Shown here one piece after another: positions 28,885 through 38,626 of a stretch of DNA of 64,000 nucleotides (position 1 is its first letter; every line of letters begins with the position of its first letter). The stretch spans positions 1-64,000 of the forward strand of contig CAJFLE010000001.1 in assembly GCA_904387375.1 (NCBI GenBank), written 5' to 3'. The translations under genes were made by a program, and so were the position numbers. The notes beneath the pieces were generated by a model, which was not told where the DNA came from, ran no database searches, and saw only the letters and a list, made by a program, of their open reading frames with translations. The stretch is from Candidatus Protoclostridium gallicola. Lineage in GTDB: Bacteria; Bacillota; Clostridia; Christensenellales; Pumilibacteraceae.

Positions 28885-30855
28885 ATGGATAAATTCGAAG
28901 TTGTATCGCCGTATAAGCCGACGGGCGACCAGCCGCAGGCAATTGACAGCATTGCGGAGGGGATAGAGAACGGGCTGCGCCATCAGGTGCTGCTCGGCGT
29001 CACCGGCAGCGGCAAAACGTATACCATGGCAAAGATAATAGAGCGGATCAACCGGCCCGCTCTCGTTCTCGCGCACAACAAAACGCTGGTGGGTCAGCTC
29101 TGCAACGAGTTCCGCGAACTGTTTCCGAACAACCGCGTGGAATATTTCGTGTCCTATTACGATTACTTCCAGCCCGAGGCGTATATCGTGCCCACCGACA
29201 CTTATATAGAGAAAGATCTCGCCATAAACGACGAGCTGGACAAACTCCGCCACTCGGCGACGTGCAGCCTTGCCGAGCGCCGCGACACCATCGTGGTTGC
29301 GAGCGTTTCGTGCATATACGGCCTCGGCGCGCCCGGCGAATACTACCGCATGTCCGTTTCGCTCCGTCCGGGTCAGGAGATTTCCCGCGACGCGCTCATC
29401 CGCCGCCTCGTGGAAATCAACTACACGCGTTCGGACACCGATTTCGAGCGTACCAATTTCCGCGTCAAGGGCGACGTCGTGGATATATTCCCGGCGTCCA
29501 GTTCCGAGCGCGCCGTGCGCGTGGAGTTTTTCGGCGACGAAATCGAACAGCTGTCCGAAATAGAAGCGCTGACGGGCAGGGTGCTCTCCCGGCTCAAGCA
29601 TGCGGCGATTTTCCCCGCGTCGCACTACGCCGTCGAACAGGCGACCATGCGCAGCGCGCTGGAAAACATCTCGCACGATCTCGACGAACGCATAAAGTTT
29701 TTCGAGGATCAGGGCAAGCAGATAGAGGCGTACCGCATAAAGCAGCGCACCAACTACGATATGGAGATGATGCGCGAAATAGGGTACTGTTCGGGCATCG
29801 AGAATTACTCGCGTTACTTCGACGGCCGCGCGCCCGGACAGCCGCCGTATACGCTTCTCGACTATTTTCCCGACGACTTCATAATGTTCATAGACGAAAG
29901 CCATATGAGCCTGCCGCAGCTGCGCGCGATGTACAACGGCGACAGGGCGCGCAAAAAGAATCTCGTCGATTACGGCTTCCGTCTGCCTGCGGCTTTCGAC
30001 AACCGCCCGCTCAATTTCGACGAATTCAACGAGCGTATCCCGCAGGTCGTGTATGTTTCCGCCACGCCCGGACCGTACGAGCTGTCCAAGGCGGATAATA
30101 TCGCCGAGCTCGTCATACGCCCGACCGGACTCGTCGATCCGCCCGTCGAGGTGCGTCCGGTGACCGGACAGATCGACGACCTGCTCGGCGAACTGAAAGC
30201 TACCATTGCCGCGGGCGGCCGCACGCTCGTCACCACGCTTACCAAAAAGATGAGCGAGAACCTTACCGACTTTCTGGCGGAGCAGGGCATAAAGGTGCGC
30301 TATCTCCATTCGGACATAGATACCATGGAGCGCATGGAGCTTATAATGGGACTGCGCCGGGGAGACTTCGACGTGCTCGTCGGCATCAACCTGCTGCGCG
30401 AGGGTCTCGACCTGCCCGAAGTCCGGCTCGTCGCCATACTCGACGCGGACAAGGAGGGGTTCCTGCGCAGCGAATCGTCGCTCATACAGACCATAGGCCG
30501 CGCCGCCCGTAACTCCGAAAGCAAGGTCATAATGTACGCCGACACGATCACCGGCTCCATGCGGAGGGCAATAGACGAAACCAACCGCCGCCGCGAAAAA
30601 CAGACGGCGTACAATAAAGAGCACGGCATCACTCCCAAGACGATTGTTAAAAAAATAGCCAATTCTCTCGAAATAACCACGAAAGCTACGTCTGACATAG
30701 CAGAGGGAGATATAGGAAAACAGATCGAATCGCTCCAGTCTCTCATGAAGGCCGCGTCGGCCGCGCTCGATTTCGAGACCGCGATAAAACTCCGCGACCG
30801 CATAGGCGAACTGAAACGTCTGGAACGAGAAGTGAACAAGCAGAAGAACAGATAG
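28885..30855 (+). CDS. uvrB: UvrABC system protein B
   Basis: [10 protein letters not shown] Walker [12 protein letters not shown]-like motif, C-terminal UVR motif. Confidence 0.97.
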   Translation: MDKFEVVSPYKPTGDQPQAIDSIAEGIENGLRHQVLLGVTGSGKTYTMAKIIERINRPALVLAHNKTLVGQLCNEFRELFPNNRVEYFVSYYDYFQPEAYIVPTDTYIEKDLAINDELDKLRHSATCSLAERRDTIVVASVSCIYGLGAPGEYYRMSVSLRPGQEISRDALIRRLVEINYTRSDTDFERTNFRVKGDVVDIFPASSSERAVRVEFFGDEIEQLSEIEALTGRVLSRLKHAAIFPASHYAVEQATMRSALENISHDLDERIKFFEDQGKQIEAYRIKQRTNYDMEMMREIGYCSGIENYSRYFDGRAPGQPPYTLLDYFPDDFIMFIDESHMSLPQLRAMYNGDRARKKNLVDYGFRLPAAFDNRPLNFDEFNERIPQVVYVSATPGPYELSKADNIAELVIRPTGLVDPPVEVRPVTGQIDDLLGELKATIAAGGRTLVTTLTKKMSENLTDFLAEQGIKVRYLHSDIDTMERMELIMGLRRGDFDVLVGINLLREGLDLPEVRLVAILDADKEGFLRSESSLIQTIGRAARNSESKVIMYADTITGSMRRAIDETNRRREKQTAYNKEHGITPKTIVKKIANSLEITTKATSDIAEGDIGKQIESLQSLMKAASAALDFETAIKLRDRIGELKRLEREVNKQKNR

Positions 30856-30864
30856 GAGGAAATC

Positions 30865-31380
30865 ATGATTTACACGGCGCATTACGATTCGCCGCTCGGC
30901 GGTATGACTATGGCGTGCGACGGAATCGCTCTCGTCGGCTTATGGTTCGACGGACAGAAATATTTCGGCGCGCCAGGCGGCGCGGAGGAGAACGCGGATA
31001 TTCCCGTTTTCCGCGAAACGATGAAATGGCTGGACGTTTATTTTGCGGGAGAAAATCCCGGTTTCGTTCCGCAGCTTTCCCTGAACGGTTCGCCGTTCCG
31101 CCGCGCGGTGTGGGACCGCCTGCTCGGAATTCCGTACGGAAGCACGGTTACGTACGGCGAAATCGCGGAGGAACTCGGCCGCCGTTACGGCCGCCGCATG
31201 TCGGCGCAGGCGGTCGGCGGAGCGGTGGGGCACAATCCGGTTTCGCTTATCGTGCCGTGCCACCGCGTCGTAGGTTCGGACGGCAGCCTGACGGGCTATG
31301 CCGGCGGCGTGGATAAAAAACTGCGCCTGCTCGCGCTGGAAGGCGCGGACGTGTCCGCATTGAAAATGCCGGATATGTGA
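30865..31380 (+). CDS. ogt: Methylated-DNA--protein-cysteine S-methyltransferase
   Basis: NPVSLIVPCHRVVGSDGSLTGYAGG active-site motif. Confidence 0.95.
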   Translation: MIYTAHYDSPLGGMTMACDGIALVGLWFDGQKYFGAPGGAEENADIPVFRETMKWLDVYFAGENPGFVPQLSLNGSPFRRAVWDRLLGIPYGSTVTYGEIAEELGRRYGRRMSAQAVGGAVGHNPVSLIVPCHRVVGSDGSLTGYAGGVDKKLRLLALEGADVSALKMPDM

Positions 31381-31393
31381 AATTTGGGGCGGA

Positions 31394-31822
31394 ATGATGA
31401 GTAAATTTGCGTATATGCGAAAACCGATTTGTCTGACAATTGCGTCTTTGTGCTTTTGTTGTCTGTGCATTCTCGGTCCGGCATGTTCTTATGAACGGCC
31501 GCCGGAGCGGCTGCCTTACGGGGCGGTGCTTTTCGATAAAGCTGAAAGACGGGCGACGGAAGATTTTTTGACGGAAAACCGTACAAACAGTCCTGCCGAA
31601 GACGACGATGACGAATTGCCCGATGAGAGAATCCTGATAATGGATTCGGAGGAGGAATTCGATTCCGCGTTCGATTCGTTTCCGGAGGAAGTGGCGTTCC
31701 CGCACGATATACTGGTCGTATATTTCTTTGCCGATATTTATTACGGTTTCGAATGTAAATTGCTTTGCCCACTCAGCGCTGTCTGGTCACAAAATTATCC
31801 GATTGCGATTATGAGAATATAA
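31394..31822 (+). CDS. Hypothetical lipoprotein-like secreted protein
   Basis: Hydrophobic N-terminus with CLCILGPACSYE lipobox-like sequence. Confidence 0.45.
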   Translation: MMSKFAYMRKPICLTIASLCFCCLCILGPACSYERPPERLPYGAVLFDKAERRATEDFLTENRTNSPAEDDDDELPDERILIMDSEEEFDSAFDSFPEEVAFPHDILVVYFFADIYYGFECKLLCPLSAVWSQNYPIAIMRI

Positions 31823-31870
31823 AAGTCGATATAAGTTACGACTGATGCCGGCGGTTTCCGGACTGCCGCA

Positions 31871-31910
31871 AAAGCAAAACGCCTTCCGTCGAAGGAAGGC
31901 GTTTTGCTTT
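31871..31910. terminator. Bidirectional intrinsic terminator
   Basis: AAAGCAAAACGCCTTCC gtcgaa GGAAGGCGTTTTGCTTT (17-bp perfect stem). Confidence 0.9.
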
Positions 31911-31926
31911 ATGTTTTATGAAATTT

Positions 31927-32892
31927 TTACGCTTTGCCTGCGCAGCCGAGCACGTCGACGAGCTTATGACGCACAAGCTCCTTGATGTTTGCTCTTGCGG
32001 GCTTGAGGTATTCTCTGGGGTCGAACTTGTCCGGATGCTCTGCGAAGAACTTTCTGATCGTTCCGGTCATTGCCAGACGGAGGTCGGAGTCGATGTTGAT
32101 CTTGCAGACGGAAAGCTTTGCGGCTTCGCGCAGCTGATCCTCGGGCACGCCGATTGCGTCCGGCATCTTTCCGCCGAACTCGTTGACCATCTTCACGTAT
32201 TCCTGGGGAACGGAAGACGAGCCGTGAAGCACGATGGGGAAGTTGGGCAGTCTCTTGCTCACTTCTTTGAGGATGTCGAAACGAAGCGCGGGGGGAACGA
32301 GCACGCCTTCCGCGTTTCTCGTGCACTGCTCGGGCTTGAACTTATATGCGCCGTGGCTGGTGCCGATGGCGATTGCGAGGGAGTCGACGCCCGTCTTGGA
32401 AACGAATTCTTCCACTTCCTCGGGCTTCGTGTACGAGCCTTCGCCTTCGACGACGACTTCGTCCTCGATACCCGACAGGGTGCCGAGCTCGCCTTCGACG
32501 ACCACGCCGTGATCGTGAGCGTACTCGACGACTTTCTTGGTCAGCGCGATGTTATCCTGGAAGGACTTGGACGAACCGTCGATCATGACGGACGTGAAAC
32601 CGCCGTCGATGCACGCCTTGCAGGTCTCGAAATCGGGACCGTGGTCGAGGTGCAGAACGATGGGAATATCGGGGCACTCGATTACGGCAGCCTCGACGAG
32701 CTTGACGAGGTAGGTGTGGTTGGCGTAAGCGCGGGCGCCTTTGGACACCTGAAGGATAACGGGAGCTTTCTCTTCCTGGCACGCTTCGGTGATGCCCTGG
32801 ACGATCTCCATGTTGTTGACGTTGAAAGCGCCGATCGCATAGCCGCCGGCATACGCTTTCTTGAACATTTCGGTACTTGTTACTAAAGGCAT
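31927..32892 (-). CDS. fba: Class II fructose-bisphosphate aldolase
   Basis: LHLDHGPDFETCKACIDGGFTSVMIDGS, GTSHGAYKF, LHGSSSVPQ motifs. Confidence 0.95.
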   Translation of the reverse strand: MPLVTSTEMFKKAYAGGYAIGAFNVNNMEIVQGITEACQEEKAPVILQVSKGARAYANHTYLVKLVEAAVIECPDIPIVLHLDHGPDFETCKACIDGGFTSVMIDGSSKSFQDNIALTKKVVEYAHDHGVVVEGELGTLSGIEDEVVVEGEGSYTKPEEVEEFVSKTGVDSLAIAIGTSHGAYKFKPEQCTRNAEGVLVPPALRFDILKEVSKRLPNFPIVLHGSSSVPQEYVKMVNEFGGKMPDAIGVPEDQLREAAKLSVCKINIDSDLRLAMTGTIRKFFAEHPDKFDPREYLKPARANIKELVRHKLVDVLGCAGKA

Positions 32893-33068
32893 AAAAACCC
32901 TCCATAGAAATTGTTTTTTGCTTTATAAGCCGTTCTGCAAAGATTATACTACGAAACGGCTCAAATTTCCACTGTTTTGACGCCATATTTGAAATTTTTT
33001 TGATAGACATTCGCCGCAAATGGGGTTATAATATATATGTAAAAGACAATATACGGAGATGTAACATT

Positions 33069-34184
33069 ATGCTCGACCCCAGAATAACAAGACTTGCGAC
33101 CAATCTCGTAAACTACTCCGTCGCCGCAAAACCGGGCGACAAGGTACTGATCGAGGCCACCGACGTAGACACCGCAATGGTGACCGAACTCATTAAGGCG
33201 GTATACGCCGCAGGCGCCTATCCCTTCGTGGAAACGTATAAGGGCAAGGTCAACGCCGCGCTCATATCCGGCACTTCGGAAGAACACAGCCGCCTGCTCG
33301 CCGAATACGCGAAGTACCGCATGGAGCGCATGGACTGCTATATAGGCGTGCGCGGCAACGAAAACGCCTTCGATATGTCCGGCGTGCCCGACTCCAAAAA
33401 CGAAATATACAAAAGGCTGTATTCCTATCCGGTGCATCACGAGATCCGCGTGAACACGACGCGCTGGGTAGTGCTGCGCTGGCCCAACGATTCCATGGCG
33501 CAGCTGTCCGGCGTGCCTACCGACGAGTTCGAAAAGCATTACTTCGACGTGTGCTGCATGGATTATGCGAAGATGGACAAGGCCATGGACGCGCTCAAAG
33601 CGCTTATGGACAGGACGGACAAAGTGCGCCTCGTCGCCGGGGGCACCGACCTGACCTTCTCCATAAAGGGCATACCCGCGGTCAAATGCTCCGGGCACAT
33701 GAACATACCCGACGGCGAGGTGTACACCGCGCCCGTAAAGGACAGCGTCAACGGCCGCATAACGTACAACGTGCCTTCCATCGAAAACGGCGTGAAATAC
33801 GAGAACGTTTCGCTGCGCTTCGAAAAGGGTAAGATCGTGGAAGCCACGGGCAATTATCCGGATAAGATCAACGCCATATTCGACACCGACCCGGGCGCGC
33901 GCTACGTCGGCGAATTCGCGCTGGGCGTCAACCCGTTCATAACCAAACCCATGGGCGACATACTCTTCGACGAGAAGATATCCGGTTCGATTCATTTCAC
34001 TCCCGGCTGCTGCTACGAAGACGCATATAACGGCAATCAGTCCGCGGTGCATTGGGATCTCGTGCTCGTCATGACTCCGGAGTACGGCGGCGGCGAGATC
34101 TGGTTCGACGACGTGCTGATCCGCAAGGACGGACTGTTCGTGCTGCCCGAACTCGAATGCCTCAATCCGGATAATCTGAAATAA
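33069..34184 (+). CDS. Aminopeptidase, M29 family
   Basis: VLIEATDVDTAMVTELIKAVY, GRITYNVPS..., metal ligands in M29 arrangement. Confidence 0.9.
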   Translation: MLDPRITRLATNLVNYSVAAKPGDKVLIEATDVDTAMVTELIKAVYAAGAYPFVETYKGKVNAALISGTSEEHSRLLAEYAKYRMERMDCYIGVRGNENAFDMSGVPDSKNEIYKRLYSYPVHHEIRVNTTRWVVLRWPNDSMAQLSGVPTDEFEKHYFDVCCMDYAKMDKAMDALKALMDRTDKVRLVAGGTDLTFSIKGIPAVKCSGHMNIPDGEVYTAPVKDSVNGRITYNVPSIENGVKYENVSLRFEKGKIVEATGNYPDKINAIFDTDPGARYVGEFALGVNPFITKPMGDILFDEKISGSIHFTPGCCYEDAYNGNQSAVHWDLVLVMTPEYGGGEIWFDDVLIRKDGLFVLPELECLNPDNLK

Positions 34185-34192
34185 ACTCTTAT

Positions 34193-34207
34193 CGATAATT
34201 ATTATCG
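34193..34207. promoter_or_regulatory. Fur-family 7-1-7 operator, distal
   Basis: CGATAAT-T-ATTATCG. Confidence 0.7.
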
Positions 34208-34225
34208 TTATCATGCCTTAAATCG

Positions 34226-34254
34226 TTGACATAAACGGATTATTATGATATATT
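34226..34254 (+). promoter_or_regulatory. Promoter of the Fur-family regulator (TTGACA-17-TATATT)
   Basis: Consensus hexamers between two 7-1-7 motifs. Confidence 0.8.
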
Positions 34255-34256
34255 AT

Positions 34257-34271
34257 TGATAATAATTATCA
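34257..34271. promoter_or_regulatory. Fur-family 7-1-7 operator, overlapping the start region
   Basis: TGATAAT-A-ATTATCA, identical to the classical Bacillus Fur-family 7-1-7 core. Confidence 0.8.
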
Positions 34272-34273
34272 TT

Positions 34274-34672
34274 ATGAAAAGAAATACCGTACAAAAACGA
34301 CAGGTCGTGGACATAATGCGGCGGCTGGGCAACCACCCGAGCGCAGAAATGGTGTACGACGCCGTCCATATAGAGCATCCGAGTATAAGCAAGGCCACCG
34401 TTTACAGAATATTGAAGGACGAGGCCGAGCAGGGCACGCTCAGGAACATAGACGTTCCGGGCGGGGTGCACCGCTACGACCACCGCACCGACGACCACTG
34501 GCACATCCGCTGCCGCAGGTGCGGGCGTATCTGCGACGTGGAACTTTCCGACGTGCGCCTGCCCGAGGCGGTCGCGCCCGAAGGATGGAACGTCGAAAAT
34601 ATGTCCGTCATCATGAGCGGATTGTGCGCGGACTGCCGCGATGCCGAACTCCGCGAAGCGAAAAGCGAATAA
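34274..34672 (+). CDS. Fur family transcriptional regulator (PerR-like)
   Basis: Winged helix ISKATVYRILKDEAEQG, H(W)HIRCRRCG, CADC metal site; followed by rubrerythrin. Confidence 0.9.
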   Translation: MKRNTVQKRQVVDIMRRLGNHPSAEMVYDAVHIEHPSISKATVYRILKDEAEQGTLRNIDVPGGVHRYDHRTDDHWHIRCRRCGRICDVELSDVRLPEAVAPEGWNVENMSVIMSGLCADCRDAELREAKSE

Positions 34673-34693
34673 ATCAACCGGGAGGTTAAAAAT

Positions 34694-35236
34694 ATGAAGG
34701 AACTCAAGGGGACCAAGACGGAAATGAATCTCTGGACCGCTTTTGCGGGGGAGAGTCAGGCGAGGACGAAATACACGTATTACGCTTCGCAGGCGAAGAA
34801 GGACGGCTTCGTACAGATAGCCAACATCTTCGAGGAGACGGCAAACAACGAAAAAGAACACGCCAAACTGTGGTTCAAGTATCTGCACGGCGGCAAGATT
34901 CCTTCCACCGCGGAGAATCTCAAAGACGCCGCGGACGGCGAGAACTACGAGTGGACGGATATGTACGCCAAGTTCGCCAAGGAAGCGAGGGAAGAGGGCT
35001 TCGACGAGATCGCGGCCAAGTTCGAAGGCGTGGGCGCCGTCGAGAGAGAGCATGAAAAACGCTACCTCAAACTGCTTGCCAACGTCAACGGCAAGCTCGT
35101 GTTTACCAAGGACGGCGACGCTATATGGCAGTGCCTCAACTGCGGCCACGTCGTTATCGGCAAGAGCGCTCCCGAAATCTGCCCCGTCTGCAATCATCCG
35201 CAGTCGTATTTCCAGCTCCGCGCCGAAAATTACTGA
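34694..35236 (+). CDS. Rubrerythrin
   Basis: [18 protein letters not shown]...C-terminal rubredoxin [23 protein letters not shown]. Confidence 0.95.
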   Translation: MKELKGTKTEMNLWTAFAGESQARTKYTYYASQAKKDGFVQIANIFEETANNEKEHAKLWFKYLHGGKIPSTAENLKDAADGENYEWTDMYAKFAKEAREEGFDEIAAKFEGVGAVEREHEKRYLKLLANVNGKLVFTKDGDAIWQCLNCGHVVIGKSAPEICPVCNHPQSYFQLRAENY

Positions 35237-35328
35237 TAAATATGAATAATCCGAAAAACGGCTTCCGCGCGGGCGGCGGCCGTTTTCGCTTGTCAAACCG
35301 CCGCGCGCGGTGATATAATCATACGGAT

Positions 35329-36102
35329 ATGACAGATACTCATTGCCACATTACGGACGAAAGATACGACGCCGGAGAGATTATACGAGCCATGGAAAGC
35401 GACGGGCTGGAAGCGCTCGTAACCGTGGGCTACGATACCGCGTCGTCGCTGAAGGCGGCGGAGCTTGCCGCGCGTCATCCGCGCGTTTATGCCGCCGTCG
35501 GCCTGCACCCGAGCGAGCTGGATCACGAACCGGATTATGACGGGGTGCTGCCTCTTCTCTCGCAGCCCGGCGTCGTGGCTTACGGCGAGATCGGACTCGA
35601 TTACCACTGGGACGACGGTCCGGACAGGGAAACGCAGAAGAGGCGTTTCGCCGAGCAGCTCGAAATCGCGATCGGCGCGCGCCTGCCCGTCATCGTGCAT
35701 TCCCGCGACTGCGACGGCGACATGCTGCCGCTGCTGAAAAGTTTCGCGCCGCGCCTGACGGCCGGACTGGTCATGCACTGCTTTTCCTCGTCCGCCGAGC
35801 TTGCGAGAGAATACGTGAAACTCGGGTTTTATATCTCTTTCGCCGGTCCTGTGACGTTCAGAAACGCCAGGAAAGGCGACGTCATACGCGCCGTCCCAGA
35901 CGAACTGCTCCTTGCTGAAACGGACTGCCCGTATCTGACGCCGGTGCCGCACCGCGGCGAAGTCAACTATCCGAAGTACGTGCGCTATACGATAGAAAAG
36001 CTCGCGGAAGAGCGCGGGCGCACGTTCGGAGAAATCGAAGAGCTGACGTCGCGCAATGCCCGCCGGCTGTTTGCGAAAATGAACGCGGAGGAAAAAATAT
36101 GA
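35329..36102 (+). CDS. tatD: TatD family DNase
   Basis: TDTHCHITDERYD, GEIGLDYHWD, VIVHSRDCDGD, ETDCPYLTPVPHRG. Confidence 0.95.
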   Translation: MTDTHCHITDERYDAGEIIRAMESDGLEALVTVGYDTASSLKAAELAARHPRVYAAVGLHPSELDHEPDYDGVLPLLSQPGVVAYGEIGLDYHWDDGPDRETQKRRFAEQLEIAIGARLPVIVHSRDCDGDMLPLLKSFAPRLTAGLVMHCFSSSAELAREYVKLGFYISFAGPVTFRNARKGDVIRAVPDELLLAETDCPYLTPVPHRGEVNYPKYVRYTIEKLAEERGRTFGEIEELTSRNARRLFAKMNAEEKI

Positions 36103-36542
36103 GATCGGTGATTCAGCGCGTGCTTTCCGCACGCCTGTCAGTGGACGGAAAAACGGTGAGCGAAATCGGGAAAGGCCTCGTCGTATACTTCGGCGTGGGG
36201 CGCGGCGACTGCGAAACGGACTGCGACGTCACCGTGCGCAAAATAGCAAACATGCGCATATTCGGGGACGGCGAAGGCAAGATGAACAGGTCCGCGCTGG
36301 GCGAGGGGCTGGAAGTACTGTTCGTTTCCCAGTTCACGCTGTACGCGGACTGCCGCAGGGGCAACCGTCCCGGCTTCTCGGACGCCGAGGAACCCGCTCG
36401 CGCCGCCGCGCTGTACGACTATGCGGCGGACGCACTCGCACGCACCGGACTGACCGTGAAAAAAGGCGTGTTCGGCGCGGATATGCGCATAGAACAGGTG
36501 AACGACGGCCCCGTAACGATCATCTACGACACCCGCGCGTAA
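36099..36542 (+). CDS. dtd: D-aminoacyl-tRNA deacylase
   Basis: MRSVIQRVLSARLSVDG, LFVSQFTLYADCRRGNRPGFSDA, VNDGPVTIIYDT. Confidence 0.96.
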   Translation: MRSVIQRVLSARLSVDGKTVSEIGKGLVVYFGVGRGDCETDCDVTVRKIANMRIFGDGEGKMNRSALGEGLEVLFVSQFTLYADCRRGNRPGFSDAEEPARAAALYDYAADALARTGLTVKKGVFGADMRIEQVNDGPVTIIYDTRA

Positions 36543-36605
36543 TATGCCGTATTATGTGTTAATTAAACGTATTCGCAAAAATCCTCAAATTCTTTAACGC
36601 ACGCA

Positions 36606-36635
36606 TTGACAAGCGCACGGCAGTTGTGTTATACT
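36606..36635 (+). promoter_or_regulatory. Promoter TTGACA-18-TATACT, 7 nt from the GTG start
   Basis: Consensus hexamers immediately upstream of a start codon lacking an RBS. Confidence 0.7.
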
Positions 36636-36642
36636 GTCTAAT

Positions 36643-37776
36643 GTGGCGAAACTTAAGACAGAACTGAGCGGAAAAGGCTCGAATATACGTGTTGAAAGGG
36701 AGTATGCTAAGCGCATAGGGGTGCGTTCGCCTACCACGCTGAGTAAAGCCCGGCTGGACGAGGCGGTGCGCCGCCGCGAGCTAGAGCTCGGCATTACGCG
36801 CGAAAAATATAATATATACGACTTTACCGCAGACGAACGCCGCTCCCTCGGCTCGGCCGCTTACGTAAAAACGAGCATTCAGATGCTTACCGGTTTCTTC
36901 AAGCCGTTCCCGGAGGGCGACGGCATTTTGCGGCGCGATCCGTTTTCCGTCATTCCGGAGAACGATGTATACGTTTCCTTAGGGCTTGCCGAAAAATACG
37001 GTATGCTTCCCGGAGACCGGGTGGTAGGCGACGTCGGAGTCGTTCCGTACAACCACCGCGTCCGCGTGCTGAAAAACGTCAGATATATCAATGAGGAACC
37101 GTCGACGCGCCGCTCTGAGCGCATTCCTTTCGATAATATTCCGGCGGTCGTTCCGTCTTCGAGGATCAGAATTTACGGCAACAACGCCGTGCTTGGCATA
37201 GTTCAGGATATATTGTGTCTGGGGCAGGGACAGTCGCTGGTGATTTCCGGCCTGAACGAAAGCAATGCCGTAATTGCCGAAAACGCCGCGGTTGATCTTC
37301 TCAAAGGGCTTTATATGTCGTTCGAGGGCAACGTGTTCGGTATATTCGACGGCGTTTCCGAAAAATGCAGATATTCTCTGTCGTCCGTCGTAAATCCCGA
37401 AACGATGATTATAGACGGTGAGCCGGACGAATACGCATTTCTTCTCGAAATGATGAAGCGCTCGGTGGAACGCAAAGCGCCGGCAGCCGCCGTATTGTAT
37501 ATGCCCGGCAGCTGCGCCGGAGAATTCGCCGCCGCCGCGAAAGCCACGTCTGACGCGTCGCTGACCGTCATAATCCTGACTGACGAGTCTGTGCCTTCTC
37601 AGGCGCGTATGCGGCTGAAAGGCGGTCTCGTGGAAGTGAAATCGCTTGTCAACGAAGGCTCGGCGTACGTATGCGGCGAGCAAAGGCACAGAAAAATATT
37701 CCGCGTGCTTTCGGCCGTCGGCGACGGTACTCCGGACGAAGTGCTCGCAAAATTTACGGAGCTTGTCGAGGAATGA
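36643..37776 (+). CDS. Degenerate Rho-like protein lacking Walker A/B motifs
   Basis: GFFKPF...VIPENDVYVSLGLAEKYGMLPGDRVVGDV resembles the Rho RNA-binding domain; ILCLGQGQSLVISGLNESNAVIAENAA replaces APIGKGQRGLIVAPPKAGKT. Confidence 0.65.
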   Translation: MAKLKTELSGKGSNIRVEREYAKRIGVRSPTTLSKARLDEAVRRRELELGITREKYNIYDFTADERRSLGSAAYVKTSIQMLTGFFKPFPEGDGILRRDPFSVIPENDVYVSLGLAEKYGMLPGDRVVGDVGVVPYNHRVRVLKNVRYINEEPSTRRSERIPFDNIPAVVPSSRIRIYGNNAVLGIVQDILCLGQGQSLVISGLNESNAVIAENAAVDLLKGLYMSFEGNVFGIFDGVSEKCRYSLSSVVNPETMIIDGEPDEYAFLLEMMKRSVERKAPAAAVLYMPGSCAGEFAAAAKATSDASLTVIILTDESVPSQARMRLKGGLVEVKSLVNEGSAYVCGEQRHRKIFRVLSAVGDGTPDEVLAKFTELVEE

Positions 37777-38564
37777 AGATTTCTTATCTCGGTGACAAAT
37801 ATACGCATACCTATGCCGCCGCGGCGAAGATGATGGATGAGGGCGACGAACTCGTCGGCTGCCCTACGATTTATTCGTCCATAGAAGCGGCGGCGGAAGG
37901 CCGGACCGACCGGGCGATAGCTCCGATCGAGAACTCGTGCGGCGGCAGCATTCCCGACACGCTTGACGCACTCTGGGCGCTCCCTCTGTACATAGTCGGG
38001 GAAACGGTGCTCGCGGTGCCTCAGCATCTCGTAGGGCTGAAAGGCGCGAAAAAGAGCGACATCAAAGTCATCTATTCGCATCCGCAGGCAATCACGCAGT
38101 GTAACGATTATCTGCGCGCCAATTTCTCCGACACCGACGTAATCGCGGTGTCCAGTACTGCGCAGGCGCTTTCTCTCGTGACCGATACGTCGATGGCAGC
38201 CATAGCGCGCACGTCGGGCGACGGACAGGAGATAATCGAGGCGGAAATAGAGGACGTTAAGAACAACGCAACGCGCTTCGTGCTCCTTGCCGGCGAACCC
38301 GGTACGTCGGGCGACAAATGCAGCGTGGTATTCGAAACGCGCAACAAACCGGGCGCGCTCGTCGAAGCCCTCGGGCTGTTCGGCGAATACGGCCTGAATA
38401 TGACGAAGATAGAATCGCGTCCGCACAAATCCAAGCTGGGAAGATACATATTCTTCGTGGATTTCGATTCGCGCATGGGCGGCGACAAGCTGGACGAACT
38501 GCTCGGCGCGCTTGCAAAGCGCACGCTTGCGCTCAAATTCCTCGGGCAATACCCGACGGTATAA
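37773..38564 (+). CDS. pheA: Prephenate dehydratase with ACT domain
   Basis: AIAPIENSCGGSIPDTLDAL, IYSHPQAITQCNDYL, C-terminal ACT ESRPHKSKLGRYIFFVDF. Confidence 0.95.
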   Translation: MKISYLGDKYTHTYAAAAKMMDEGDELVGCPTIYSSIEAAAEGRTDRAIAPIENSCGGSIPDTLDALWALPLYIVGETVLAVPQHLVGLKGAKKSDIKVIYSHPQAITQCNDYLRANFSDTDVIAVSSTAQALSLVTDTSMAAIARTSGDGQEIIEAEIEDVKNNATRFVLLAGEPGTSGDKCSVVFETRNKPGALVEALGLFGEYGLNMTKIESRPHKSKLGRYIFFVDFDSRMGGDKLDELLGALAKRTLALKFLGQYPTV

Positions 38565-38626
38565 CAAAATCGTATAAAATATCGTGCCGCGCCGGAAGGA
38601 CGCGGACATGCGAAAAAGGAAATAAA

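Noticed and set aside
30690-30702. GTCTGACATAG match to the 27.4/45.5 kb palindrome
   Set aside because: Falls inside uvrB, matches only half the motif, and is likely a coding coincidence.
32286-32296. G6 run as a further phase-variation tract
   Set aside because: Lies within the fba coding sequence, is short, and is consistent with codon usage.
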